Source: GWE2-42-39 sp942493345
GTDB taxonomy: Bacteria; Bacteroidota; Bacteroidia; Bacteroidales; Prolixibacteraceae
NCBI GenBank assembly: GCA_942493345.1
Contig: OW818695.1
Coordinates: 2,604,001-2,668,000, forward strand
DNA length: 64,000 bases
Direction of reading: 5' to 3'
The notes under the pieces were generated by a model. That model searched no databases, was not told the origin of the DNA, and was given only the letters and a program-made list of their open reading frames with translations. The position numbers were made by a program, and so were the translations under genes. Below are positions 42,839-51,526 of the stretch, one piece after another (positions within the stretch are counted from its first letter, which is position 1; each line of letters opens with the position of its first letter).

Positions 42839-43279
42839 ATGGCATTTCAGGTATCGGTATTTCTTGAAAACAAAATTGGCCATCTGGAGCGGATAACCAG
42901 TGTATTGCGGGCGGTCGACATCAACATCAGGGCAATGACCCTTTCCCACTCGACACAAGGCTGGGGCATTTTAAACCTGATTGTGAGCAATCCGCAAAAG
43001 GCCTGCGAAACGTTATTAGACAACCAGTTCTCGGCAACGCTGCGGGAAGTTGCTGTCATTGAGATGGAAGACCGTCCCGGGGGCCTCGACGATCTGCTTA
43101 AAAAAATTGTTGCTGCGGGGGTCAACTTCACCAATGCTTACGGGAGGATTGTAACCCCGGGGCAAACGGCTTATCTTGCCATCGATGTGGAAGACATCAG
43201 CAACAGTCTCGATAAACTAAAAGGGGCGGGCTTGAAACTGATATCAGATAATGATGTTTACGGCAACGGAAACCATTGA
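42839..43279 (+). CDS. Double-ACT-domain protein
   Basis: 146 residues with two tandem ACT domains: residues 1-70 (FLENKIGHLERITSVLRAVDINIRAM) and 72-140 (VIEMEDRPGGLDDLLKKIVAAGVNFTNAY). ACT domains bind amino acids or related small ligands and usually regulate enzymes. The gene follows paaK after 12 bp and is almost certainly co-transcribed, suggesting ligand control of the ligase or a sensing role. Such ACT proteins occur next to PaaK in many Bacteroidota and Clostridia. Confidence 0.93.
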   Translation: MAFQVSVFLENKIGHLERITSVLRAVDINIRAMTLSHSTQGWGILNLIVSNPQKACETLLDNQFSATLREVAVIEMEDRPGGLDDLLKKIVAAGVNFTNAYGRIVTPGQTAYLAIDVEDISNSLDKLKGAGLKLISDNDVYGNGNH

Positions 43280-43324
43280 ACGACAAAAGAAATCAATAGT
43301 CTAACTTAACTAATATAATAAACT

Positions 43325-43504
43325 ATGCTGGGAATAAACGATCCATGGATACTGATAGCCTATTTGCTGTGTATCCTCAGTACACTGGCCTGTGTAGGTT
43401 ACGGTATCTATAACTGGAATAAAGGTGCCGAGAACGAACCTGAAGAGATTAGCGAAGGAGCTAAATGGGATGAAAACGAATCAAAAGTTGAAGAAATATT
43501 ATAG
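43325..43504 (+). CDS. Symporter small accessory protein (second copy)
   Basis: 59 residues, identical to the first copy at all but a few positions (for example I11 for M, Y29 for C, E40 for D, K47 for R). One membrane helix and an acidic tail. About 20 bp upstream of the ATG (TAGTCTAACTTAACTAATA) also match the first copy, so the duplicated segment begins upstream of the gene. The stop again overlaps AGGAGG. Confidence 0.85.
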   Translation: MLGINDPWILIAYLLCILSTLACVGYGIYNWNKGAENEPEEISEGAKWDENESKVEEIL

Positions 43505-43518
43505 GAGGGTATATCATG
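43502..43518 (+). promoter_or_regulatory. Strong Shine-Dalgarno site for the second symporter
   Basis: TAGGAGGGTATATCATG: AGGAGG at the stop codon of the small protein and 8 bp before the symporter ATG, parallel to the site at 39620. Confidence 0.75.
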
Positions 43519-45129
43519 TTAGGAAGTACAATTGCACTTATCGTATACCTTTTCATTATTACTTATTTAGGATATTTAGGGTATAAGCACACAAAAACAT
43601 CGGCTGATTATTTAGTTGGAGGCCGTCAGGTTCATCCATTTATTATGGCTATTTCGTATGGCGCTACGTTTATCAGTACCTCAGCAATTGTCGGGTTTGG
43701 TGGCGCTGCTGCGACGCTGGGCATGGGACTGCTTTGGCTTACTTTCCTGAATATCTTATTGGGGGTTTTTATTGCCTTCGTCGTTTTCGGGAAACGCACT
43801 CGCAAAATGGGGCGCAATATCGATGCCCATACTTTCCCAGAGTTGCTGGCTAATCGCTTTAATTCCAGATTTATACAGGGTTTTGCAGGAATGATTATTT
43901 TTCTTTTTATGCCCATTTATGCTGCGGCTGTATTAAAAGGAGGATCCGATTTTATTCAAATCCATTTTGGTATCTCCTACCAGGTATCGCTTCTTTTCTT
44001 TGCGGCAGTGGTTGCAGTTTATGTTTGGATGGGAGGTATAAAAGGGGTTATGTATACCGATGCGTTCCAGGGGGTCATCATGTTTTTCGGAATGATCTTC
44101 CTGATTATTTTCACCTATTCGAAACTTGGTGGCATAACCGAAGCGCACAGCCAGTTGAGCGCTTTATTCGAAAAACCTGAAGTTCAGCTTCAAGCAGAGA
44201 AAATCGTGAAAGGAGGTTTCCGGGGATGGACCTCTATGCCTGTCTGGGGGTCGCCTATCTGGTGGTCGGTAATTACAACCATTATTATGGGAGTGGGACT
44301 GGGAGCTTTGGCTCAACCTCAGTTAATAGTTCGTTTCATGACCGTGAAAAGTAACCGTGAACTGAACCGTGCAGTGCTTTCGGGAGGTATTTTTATCCTG
44401 ATAATGACAAGTGCCGCATATATAGTTGGTCCGCTATCGAATGTTTTATTTTTTAAAGATTCAGGGGAAATTGCGATTGTGGCAGCCGGGGGTAACGATA
44501 AAATCATCCCAGCATTTATCAAGCAGTTTGTGCCAAGTTGGTATGGGATTATCTTCTTTTTGGCCCTTATTGCGGCGGCCATGAGTACCTTGAGTTCTCA
44601 GTTTCACGCCATGGGTACAGCCATTGGCCGCGACATTTATGAAAAGGCGCTGAATAGAAAAGGGAATACGATTTTTATTACGAAGACCGGGATCCTTGTA
44701 ACTATTATAATCAGTGTTTTACTTGCATTTATGGCCAATAAACTTGATGTAAGTATGCAAATTATTGCCATCGGTACGGCCATGTTTTTTGGCTTGTGCG
44801 CTGCAGCATTCCTGCCTGCTTACATTTCGGCGTTGTATATCCGGAATATTTCAACAAAAGCTATTATTGCAGGAATCATTACCGGTTTTACGGTGGGGAT
44901 TTTCTGGATTTTCTTTGTTCACGAAAAAGAAGCGTCGAGTCTTCAGCTTTGCCAGTTGTTATTTGGTAAGCCATCTATTGTAAAAGAGACTGTTCTTGCA
45001 AAACTTTCCATGGTCGATCCAATTATAATTTCATTGCCTTCTTCTATTTTAGCAACAGTAATTGGCGCATTTGTATCAAAAAACAAAAATTCAAAAGAAC
45101 ACATCGATCTGTGTTTTAAAGGAATTTAA
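43516..45129 (+). CDS. Sodium:solute symporter family protein (second copy)
   Basis: 537 residues, the same length as the first symporter and alike over the entire chain; differences are mostly conservative (for example IHPMVMALSYG against VHPFIMAISYG, VSEAHSQLS against ITEAHSQLS). Membrane topology and SSS signatures are as in the first copy. It ends the paaK-ACT-SSAP-SSS unit. The two copies probably transport the same or closely related acids with different regulation, since the first follows the porin and the second follows paaK. Confidence 0.92.
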   Translation: MLGSTIALIVYLFIITYLGYLGYKHTKTSADYLVGGRQVHPFIMAISYGATFISTSAIVGFGGAAATLGMGLLWLTFLNILLGVFIAFVVFGKRTRKMGRNIDAHTFPELLANRFNSRFIQGFAGMIIFLFMPIYAAAVLKGGSDFIQIHFGISYQVSLLFFAAVVAVYVWMGGIKGVMYTDAFQGVIMFFGMIFLIIFTYSKLGGITEAHSQLSALFEKPEVQLQAEKIVKGGFRGWTSMPVWGSPIWWSVITTIIMGVGLGALAQPQLIVRFMTVKSNRELNRAVLSGGIFILIMTSAAYIVGPLSNVLFFKDSGEIAIVAAGGNDKIIPAFIKQFVPSWYGIIFFLALIAAAMSTLSSQFHAMGTAIGRDIYEKALNRKGNTIFITKTGILVTIIISVLLAFMANKLDVSMQIIAIGTAMFFGLCAAAFLPAYISALYIRNISTKAIIAGIITGFTVGIFWIFFVHEKEASSLQLCQLLFGKPSIVKETVLAKLSMVDPIIISLPSSILATVIGAFVSKNKNSKEHIDLCFKGI

Positions 45130-45339
45130 CCGATATTCAGTTGCCGGATAACGAACATGAGATTAACTGTCTGTAATTGGACTTTTCCGGTTGCAGCCAG
45201 TTTTTCTTTTTAACCAAGGCAATAAAAAATAACCGTATTTCTTCTGAAAAAATAATTTTGACTGAACGTATAAAACAAAGATTAGAAGTTCTTTTTAAGA
45301 ATTAAAGCTGGCCTTTTTTCTTTGAGAAAATAGAATGAA

Positions 45340-45924
45340 TTATTTTGTTGCGTATAAACTGTTAATCATATTGGTCAGGCGTGCCGCTATTTTATCAATG
45401 TTACCCATTCCATTGATGCAGAAGTGTTTATTCTGTGCAGCATAGTAATCTTTCAACGGGGCAGTTTTCTGGTGGTAAACACAAATGCGGTTTTCAATGA
45501 TCGATACATCCTGATCATCGCTGCGTCCCGATGTCTTTCCACGGTTCATCAAGCGATCGACTAACTCCTGTTTTTCCACTTCGAGGCAAAGCATCCCTGA
45601 AACCGGCGTCCCGTTTTCGTTCAGCAACATGTCGAGCGCTTCGGCCTGTGCAACGGTACGTGGGAACCCGTCGAAAATGAAACCCGCAGCCTTGTGGTTG
45701 GTTTCCAGTTTTGATTTAATCATTCCGATTACTATTTCATCGGGTACCAGTTCCCCTTTGTCGATATAGATTTTTGCTTCCAGTCCAAGTTTCGTGCTTT
45801 CTGCAATTTGGCTTCGGAGCAAATCACCTGTCGATAAATGGATTAAATGATATGTGTTTATCAAGAATTCGGCCTGAGTCCCTTTGCCAGCTCCGGGAGG
45901 CCCAAACAAAATAAGGTTAAGCAT
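45340..45924 (-). CDS. adk: Adenylate kinase (short form)
   Basis: 194 residues from the ATG at the complement of 45922-45924 (MLNLILFGPPGAGKGT); earlier starts add an unlikely tail. The P-loop GPPGAGKGT is at 8-16, followed by HLSTGDLLR, GFIFDGFPRT, and the short lid RGKTSGRSDD. The lid lacks the zinc-binding cysteine domain of long-form enzymes. It balances ATP, ADP and AMP. It follows hpt on the same strand with 23 bp between them, giving an hpt-adk unit. Confidence 0.96.
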   Translation of the reverse strand: MLNLILFGPPGAGKGTQAEFLINTYHLIHLSTGDLLRSQIAESTKLGLEAKIYIDKGELVPDEIVIGMIKSKLETNHKAAGFIFDGFPRTVAQAEALDMLLNENGTPVSGMLCLEVEKQELVDRLMNRGKTSGRSDDQDVSIIENRICVYHQKTAPLKDYYAAQNKHFCINGMGNIDKIAARLTNMINSLYATK

Positions 45925-45947
45925 GGAACAACGAAATTTGGTTTTTT

Positions 45948-46487
45948 TCAATCTATAACTTTATAAATGTCAATCAGGTTTCGGCCCAGTCCATTGTAGT
46001 CGAGTCCGTAACCAACAATAAAATCATTGGGTATTTTAATACCTACGTAATCGAGATTTACCGGTTTCTGAAGGGCATCGGGCTTTAAAAGCAGGGTAGC
46101 AACCTTCACTTCTGCCGGTTTTTTCGACTTGATTTGATCAATGGTGTTGGCAATAGTAATACCCGTATCAACAATGTCTTCAAGAACTACAACAGTGCGG
46201 CCTTCCAGGTTTTCATTCAATCCGATCAATTCTTTAATTTCTCCGGTTGTTGAAGTTCCTGAATAGGATGCCAGCTTTACAAACGAAATTTCGGCATCCA
46301 ATAGCTCAATTCGTTTAAAAATTTCTGCAGCAAACATAAACGATCCGTTCAGGATACATAAAAACAAAGGGTTTTTGCCTTTCAGCTCCTGGTTCATTTG
46401 CTCGGCCATTTTTTCCACTACCGAACGTATTTTTTCATACGGAATGAAAATTTCAAATTCTTTGTCATGGATCTTCACATTTGTCAT
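45948..46487 (-). CDS. hpt: Hypoxanthine phosphoribosyltransferase
   Basis: 179 residues from the ATG at the complement of 46485-46487 (MTNVKIHDKEFEIF); an upstream in-frame extension reaches into the purE start and is rejected. The PRPP-binding signature VVVLEDIVDTGITI is present, with LLLKPDALQKPVNLDYVGIKIPNDFIVGYGLDYNG after it. It salvages hypoxanthine and guanine to nucleotides. It is divergent from purE, so salvage and de novo purine genes share a 137-bp intergenic region. Confidence 0.95.
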   Translation of the reverse strand: MTNVKIHDKEFEIFIPYEKIRSVVEKMAEQMNQELKGKNPLFLCILNGSFMFAAEIFKRIELLDAEISFVKLASYSGTSTTGEIKELIGLNENLEGRTVVVLEDIVDTGITIANTIDQIKSKKPAEVKVATLLLKPDALQKPVNLDYVGIKIPNDFIVGYGLDYNGLGRNLIDIYKVID

Positions 46488-46624
46488 TTTGCTGCTGTTT
46501 AATGTGTTTTTGCAAAAAATACAGGCAGGTTTCATTATCGTTTTATTTTCAATAATTTTACCTGCGAAAAAGTAAGCGCAAAGTAAAGAAACAAATTTAT
46601 TCTGAAAAAATATTAATTGAGAAG

Positions 46625-47131
46625 ATGGAACCAAAAGTTAGCATTATTATGGGCAGCACTTCCGACCTTGGAGTGATGGAAAAAGCGGCCAAAATTCTTG
46701 ATGAATTTGAAATTCCTTTTGAGATAAATGCGTTATCGGCACACCGTACTCCGGAGGCTGTTGAGAGGTTTGCGAAGGGTGCAAAAGACCGTGGTATACA
46801 AGTGATTATTGCAGGGGCCGGAATGGCCGCACACCTGCCCGGAGTGATTGCCGCGATGACTACTTTACCGGTTATTGGTGTGCCCATCGATGCTTCGTTG
46901 CAAGGCATCGATTCGCTGCTGGCAATCGTGCAAATGCCTCCCGGAATACCGGTTGCAACCGTTGGCATCAATGGAGCGCAAAATGCAGGTATTCTGGCAG
47001 TTCAGATGATTTCACTGGGCGACGGTGCATTGGCGGCCAAATTGGTCGAATTTAAAGAAAACTTAAAGAACAAGATCGAACAGGCCAATCAGGATCTTGC
47101 TCAAATAAAATTTAAATTCAAGGTCAACTGA
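46625..47131 (+). CDS. purE: N5-carboxyaminoimidazole ribonucleotide mutase
   Basis: 168 residues, class I PurE. It converts N5-CAIR to CAIR in de novo purine synthesis. The signature MGSTSDLGVMEKAAKIL (10-26), the active-site SAHRTPE (about 39-45), GAGMAAHLPGVIAAMT and GVPIDASLQGIDSLLAIVQMPPGIPVATV are all intact. A 20-residue charged tail follows the core. A likely terminator lies at 47177. Confidence 0.97.
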   Translation: MEPKVSIIMGSTSDLGVMEKAAKILDEFEIPFEINALSAHRTPEAVERFAKGAKDRGIQVIIAGAGMAAHLPGVIAAMTTLPVIGVPIDASLQGIDSLLAIVQMPPGIPVATVGINGAQNAGILAVQMISLGDGALAAKLVEFKENLKNKIEQANQDLAQIKFKFKVN

Positions 47132-47176
47132 GATTGTATTTATTATAAAAACGTTGTATCTTGAACATGGTATTCG

Positions 47177-47202
47177 GGGTGTGCCACATGGCCACCCTTT
47201 TT
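47177..47202 (+). terminator. Terminator after purE
   Basis: GGGTG-(T)-GCC pairs with GGC-CACCC around an ACAT loop, with one bulged base, and leads to a T-rich tail. Confidence 0.5.
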
Positions 47203-47288
47203 ATTTGCCTGAAATTAAAGGCAAACAAAACCGATATTTATTGATGGATGGGGAGTAAACAGCACAGATTATTCTAATATCACCCTAT

Positions 47289-48116
47289 ATGAAAGCTGTT
47301 TATTCAATTATTTTACTGACCGGTTTTATCGTTGTCGCCAACAAAAAGCCGGTCGCACAAGAGTATTATCAGGTCAGCGCCCGGGAAAAGTCGCTGGCCG
47401 GAATTGCAACCTGCCTTTCCGATGGCTGGTCAGTCTTCGGAAACCAGGCAGGAATGGTTTCAACGGCTTATCCTGAAGCCGGCGTTTCCTACGGTAATTA
47501 TTTTTTACTGAAAGAACTGGGTCTGAAAGCTGCATACGCCACCCTACCTGTCAGTGAAAATGTTTTTGCCGTTTCGTTTTACCGTTTTGGAAATGAGACA
47601 TACAATGAGAATAAGCTGGGATTTGCCTACGCCAGAAAAATAACCCCCGGATTTTCGGCAGGGTTCCAGTTCAATTATTTTTCCATTCATTTACCCGAGA
47701 ACGAAAGATCGCCCGGCATCTCTGTATTTGAAGGCGGAATTCAGTATTGGTTGAGTGAAAATCTGATGATTGGCGCCCACTGTTTCAACCCGTTTCAGTC
47801 GGGAATAAAAACAGAAAGTATCCGTTACAAATTGCCCTGCCTGTTCCGTTTGGGAATTGGAACCACCGTCACGGAAGAGCTTTTGCTTTTTTGCGAAATG
47901 GAGAAAGATTTGAAACAGGAACTTGTCTTGAAATTTGGTGCCGAATACCGGATTCTGGACAAATTCCAGATACGGGGAGGACTTTCAGGAAAAAATAATT
48001 TACTGGCTTTGGGTTTGGCATATTCTGCCAAAAAGCTGAGAACCGACTTTTCGTGGCAGTACAATTACCGGCTGGGAAGCACTCCTTCTGTGGCAATTTC
48101 ATATCGTTTAAAATGA
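47289..48116 (+). CDS. PorV/PorQ-like outer-membrane barrel protein
   Basis: 275 residues. A signal peptide (ILLTGFIVVANKKPVAQ) is followed by the typical opening of the PorV/PorQ group: SAREKSLAGIATCLSDGWSVFGNQAGM, then repeating barrel strands. The end is PSVAISYRLK. Members act in the type IX secretion system or as general outer-membrane proteins of unknown function; this one may be either. Its stop overlaps the start of the next gene (ATGA at 48113-48116), so the two are coupled. Confidence 0.8.
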   Translation: MKAVYSIILLTGFIVVANKKPVAQEYYQVSAREKSLAGIATCLSDGWSVFGNQAGMVSTAYPEAGVSYGNYFLLKELGLKAAYATLPVSENVFAVSFYRFGNETYNENKLGFAYARKITPGFSAGFQFNYFSIHLPENERSPGISVFEGGIQYWLSENLMIGAHCFNPFQSGIKTESIRYKLPCLFRLGIGTTVTEELLLFCEMEKDLKQELVLKFGAEYRILDKFQIRGGLSGKNNLLALGLAYSAKKLRTDFSWQYNYRLGSTPSVAISYRLK

Positions 48117-50122
48117 AAAGGTTCTTTCTATTTGCCGCAACCTGTTTGATCTGCCCGTTGTTGTGGGGACAGACGGCTGAAACGTCCCTATTGGAGGAAC
48201 TGACCGAATTACTGGCTGAAAATTCGGAAGACGAACTGAACCTTGAAGAACTCACAGAAATCTGGGAATATTTCCTGGAAAACCCGATCAATATAAATGA
48301 TGATTGTACCGAAGAATTGCGGCAATTAAAGTTTCTGACGGAATTCCAGGTACAGGGAATTGCTGATTACAAAATCAGGAATAGCCTGATCTTAAGTATC
48401 TACGAACTTACTGCTGTTGACGGCCTTGACCGGGAACTGCTTCAGAAGCTGGAACCATTTTTAGTTTTTGGAGAAAGCAAAACCGTTTCGGAAATTCACC
48501 GGGATGCCCGTCGCGAATTACTATTCCGGACGCAGCGTATTGCTGAAAAAGCAAAAGGGTATTCTTCTGAAAACGGCTACCGGGGCGCTCCTGAAAAATA
48601 TTATCTCCGTTTCAAACAGACCGGCGACCGGCTGAATTTTGGTTTTACCGCCGAAAAAGACCCGGGCGAAACATTTCTCCGAGATCCGAATAAAAATGGA
48701 TTCGACTACTTCAGTCTGTTTGCCAATTACGGTTTTAAAAACGGGAAATACCGTGTTTATGCAGGTGACTACCTGGTGAGGGCAGGGCAGGGGTTGCTTG
48801 CCTGGCAGGGGTTCGGTTCCGGAAAATCGGCCGAGGTAACACAAATTTACCGAAGCAACCAGGGAATCCGATCGTATTCTTCGGCTGACGAAAACCGGTT
48901 TTTCCGTGGTGTTGCCGGAGAATTCAGGTTTAAAAATTCGATCCTGTTTCTTTTCCATTCCGAGAAAAAAATCGATGCCAACATGGAGGAACAAAATGGA
49001 GAAACAGTTTTTACTTCGTTTCAAACATCGGGCTTGCACCGTACTGCGAACGAAATTGACGACAAACATTCGATAAAAGAAAATGCAAGCGGGCTTGTTT
49101 TTTCATTTCAGAAAAACAATTTTTCGGCGGGATTCAGCGGAGCTCATGTTTTTTTTGATAAACCCCGAATTTTAGATGGACAAGCCTACCAGTTGTTTCT
49201 GTTTCAGGGAAAACAAATTACAAACGTGGCGGCCGATTACAAGTGGTCGCTGAAAAAACTGTTTTTGTTTGGCGAAACAGCGTATTCTTTCGATGGAGGA
49301 GGATTTGCCAATTTGCATGGGGCTTTGTTGAAGCCGGCCGACCGGTTCGAACTTTCGCTGCTTTACCGGAACTTCGGAAAAAAGTACAACAGTTTGTATG
49401 GTCAGGCATTTTCCGAATCGTCGGCAATTAACGATGAACAGGGATTTTACATGGGGGCAAAGTTTTTGCCGGTAGCCAAAATCATACTGTCAGCCTATCA
49501 TGATTTTTTCCGGTTCCGTTGGCTGAAGTACCAAACTGTTTCACCATCGACCGGGGCAGAAACATTTTTTCAGATGAATTATCTGCCGTCCTCCTCGGTG
49601 AATTTTTATGTCCGTTATTTTATGGAGCAGAAAGAAACAAAAACTTCGGGCGAACACGTCAAGATCAATACAACGAATTCGTTGCAGAAAGTCCGTTTGA
49701 ACCTTGATGTTCAGGTAAACGATCAGTGGAGCCTAAAAAGCAGGGTCGAATTTTCGAAATTCGAAGCAGGAACTGACGAAGGTGAACAGGGAATGCTTTT
49801 TCTTCAGGATTTGAAATACGAGGCAAGCCGGTTGCCGTTTTCGTGCCAGTTGCGTTTTCTGTGGTTCGATACCGATGGATACAACAGCCGTTTGTATGCA
49901 TACGAAAACGATTTGTTGCACAATTATTCCGTACCGCCCCTTTCGGGAAAAGGAGTACGGACGTATCTAAATGCCAAAGTCAGCATTTCAGAAAAAACCG
50001 ATTTGTGGTTTAAATTGGCCCGCACCCAATATTTCGATCAACAAACTATTGGAAGTGGTTTGGAAAAAATTGAAGGCGACCGAAGGACCGAAATTAAGTT
50101 TCAGATTCGGTTTCGGTTTTAA
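48113..50122 (+). CDS. Helix-hairpin-helix outer-membrane protein
   Basis: 669 residues from the ATG at 48113, which overlaps the preceding stop and starts a signal peptide (MKRFFLFAATCLICPLLWGQ). Residues ~50-130 contain ComEA-like helix-hairpin-helix repeats: PININDDCTEELRQLKFLTEFQVQGIADY, then a second half. The remaining ~520 residues look like a beta-barrel (DYLVRAGQGLLAWQGFGSGKSA, FGFTAEKDPGE), ending in an aromatic residue (RFRF). Similar HhH-barrel proteins are widespread in Bacteroidota; a role in DNA uptake or secretion has been speculated from the HhH motif but not shown. Confidence 0.85.
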   Translation: MKRFFLFAATCLICPLLWGQTAETSLLEELTELLAENSEDELNLEELTEIWEYFLENPININDDCTEELRQLKFLTEFQVQGIADYKIRNSLILSIYELTAVDGLDRELLQKLEPFLVFGESKTVSEIHRDARRELLFRTQRIAEKAKGYSSENGYRGAPEKYYLRFKQTGDRLNFGFTAEKDPGETFLRDPNKNGFDYFSLFANYGFKNGKYRVYAGDYLVRAGQGLLAWQGFGSGKSAEVTQIYRSNQGIRSYSSADENRFFRGVAGEFRFKNSILFLFHSEKKIDANMEEQNGETVFTSFQTSGLHRTANEIDDKHSIKENASGLVFSFQKNNFSAGFSGAHVFFDKPRILDGQAYQLFLFQGKQITNVAADYKWSLKKLFLFGETAYSFDGGGFANLHGALLKPADRFELSLLYRNFGKKYNSLYGQAFSESSAINDEQGFYMGAKFLPVAKIILSAYHDFFRFRWLKYQTVSPSTGAETFFQMNYLPSSSVNFYVRYFMEQKETKTSGEHVKINTTNSLQKVRLNLDVQVNDQWSLKSRVEFSKFEAGTDEGEQGMLFLQDLKYEASRLPFSCQLRFLWFDTDGYNSRLYAYENDLLHNYSVPPLSGKGVRTYLNAKVSISEKTDLWFKLARTQYFDQQTIGSGLEKIEGDRRTEIKFQIRFRF

Positions 50123-50362
50123 GGGAAAAAAGTAAAAAATCAAAAAATGCAGAAAGAAACAAGCGTTGGGGGATGATGAAATCAGTTGTGAAATACTATA
50201 TTTTATCTTTTACAGGCCTTAATAAATATTAAAAAATATTTTCCTATTGCTTTGATTATAAGGTGATAGAAATAAAAGTTTCGATGGCATGTTTCACAGT
50301 ATTTCGTCAAAAGAGCGGATGTCTCATTATTTAGTTATATTTGCGGCTCTAATTTAAACGCG
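50123..50362. other. Intergenic region upstream of the acyltransferase
   Basis: 240 AT-rich bases holding the promoter box at 50336; nothing else recognised. Confidence 0.4.
50336..50343 (+). promoter_or_regulatory. -7 promoter box of the acyltransferase gene
   Basis: TATATTTG, an exact TAnnTTTG match 20 bp before the ATG at 50363. Confidence 0.5.
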
Positions 50363-51526
50363 ATGTGTGAAAATTTTGTCTTTGATGATATCCGCCCTTA
50401 CTACGATTCAGAGGTTAATCAACAAATCAGCATTGTACTTAACGATCCTGAATTTCAGAGGATACTGAAGAAGTTTATTTTCAAGGATGATAAAAAGTTT
50501 GACGAAGTAAAACAATTGTTGTCCGGTATTCAAACGATTAAAGAATTGCAGGGCAAATTCATGTATCCGTTAATTGAAAACCTGATTTTGAAGCCAACTA
50601 CTGATGGTGTTACCTGTACCGGGCTTGAAAATCTTGATATAACGAAAAGCTACCTGATTATTTCAAATCATCGTGATATTATCCTCGATGCTGCAATTCT
50701 TAATTATTTGATATTCAGAGAAGGTTTACATACCACGGAAATTGCAATCGGCGATAATTTGCTGATCGCCGACTGGATTGAACATGCCGTGAAACTAAAC
50801 CGTGCCTTTGAAGTTAAACGCAGCTTGTCGGTCAGCGAGTTGATGGCAGCTTCAAAAAACCTTTCGGCCTATATTCGTCAGGATATAACGGAACGGAACA
50901 TTTCGGTTTGGATAGCCCAGCGTGAAGGGCGGACCAAAGATGGTTGCGATAAAACCCAGCCGGCCTTGTTGAAAATGATCAATCTTAGCAACGAAAAAAG
51001 TTTTGTTGAGGGGTTCCGCGAGTTGCGTATTGTTCCGCTTTCGATTTCATACGAAATTGAGCCATGCGGAATTTCAAAAGTCGAAGAATTGTATAAAAAA
51101 GAGACAGAAGGTTTTACCAAAACCCAGGCTGACGACCTGAAAAGTATGGCGTATGGACTGTTTAATCCAAAAGGCCGGGTCAATTTCGCGTTTGGCAGAC
51201 CCATGAAGGTCGCGATTGACGAGATGGACAAAAAAGAACAGACTTCTGAAAAAATAGAGGCGCTGGCTGATTATATTGATCAGCGTATTTACCGTAATTA
51301 TAAATTCTGGCCAAATAACTTTATTGCTGCCGATATACTCCGGGACGAAAATAAATATGTCGAGGAATACGATCAGGAGCAATACGGCAAGTTCGTAAAA
51401 ATGATGGAAGAAGCGATTGAAACTATCAACGGCGATGTTGCCCGTATTCGGGAAATGTTCCTGCAGATGTATGCCAATCCAGTTATCAACCGCGAAAATC
51501 TTACCAATCCGAATGGCTATTTCTGA
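50363..51526 (+). CDS. 1-acyl-sn-glycerol-3-phosphate acyltransferase-like protein
   Basis: 387 residues, soluble or peripheral. The acyltransferase block 1 reads SNHRDIILDAAIL (about 98-110); the His is followed by Asp at +2 and +6 rather than at +5, a variant of the usual HX4D. A block 3-like WIAQREGRTKDG (about 188-199) and GRVNFAFGRPM (about 271-281) follow. It is longer than PlsC (about 240) because of an N-terminal helical region of ~95 residues and a C-terminal one of ~110. It probably acylates a phospholipid or lipid-linked acceptor. Its end overlaps the start of the HAD gene by 14 bp. Confidence 0.82.
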   Translation: MCENFVFDDIRPYYDSEVNQQISIVLNDPEFQRILKKFIFKDDKKFDEVKQLLSGIQTIKELQGKFMYPLIENLILKPTTDGVTCTGLENLDITKSYLIISNHRDIILDAAILNYLIFREGLHTTEIAIGDNLLIADWIEHAVKLNRAFEVKRSLSVSELMAASKNLSAYIRQDITERNISVWIAQREGRTKDGCDKTQPALLKMINLSNEKSFVEGFRELRIVPLSISYEIEPCGISKVEELYKKETEGFTKTQADDLKSMAYGLFNPKGRVNFAFGRPMKVAIDEMDKKEQTSEKIEALADYIDQRIYRNYKFWPNNFIAADILRDENKYVEEYDQEQYGKFVKMMEEAIETINGDVARIREMFLQMYANPVINRENLTNPNGYF

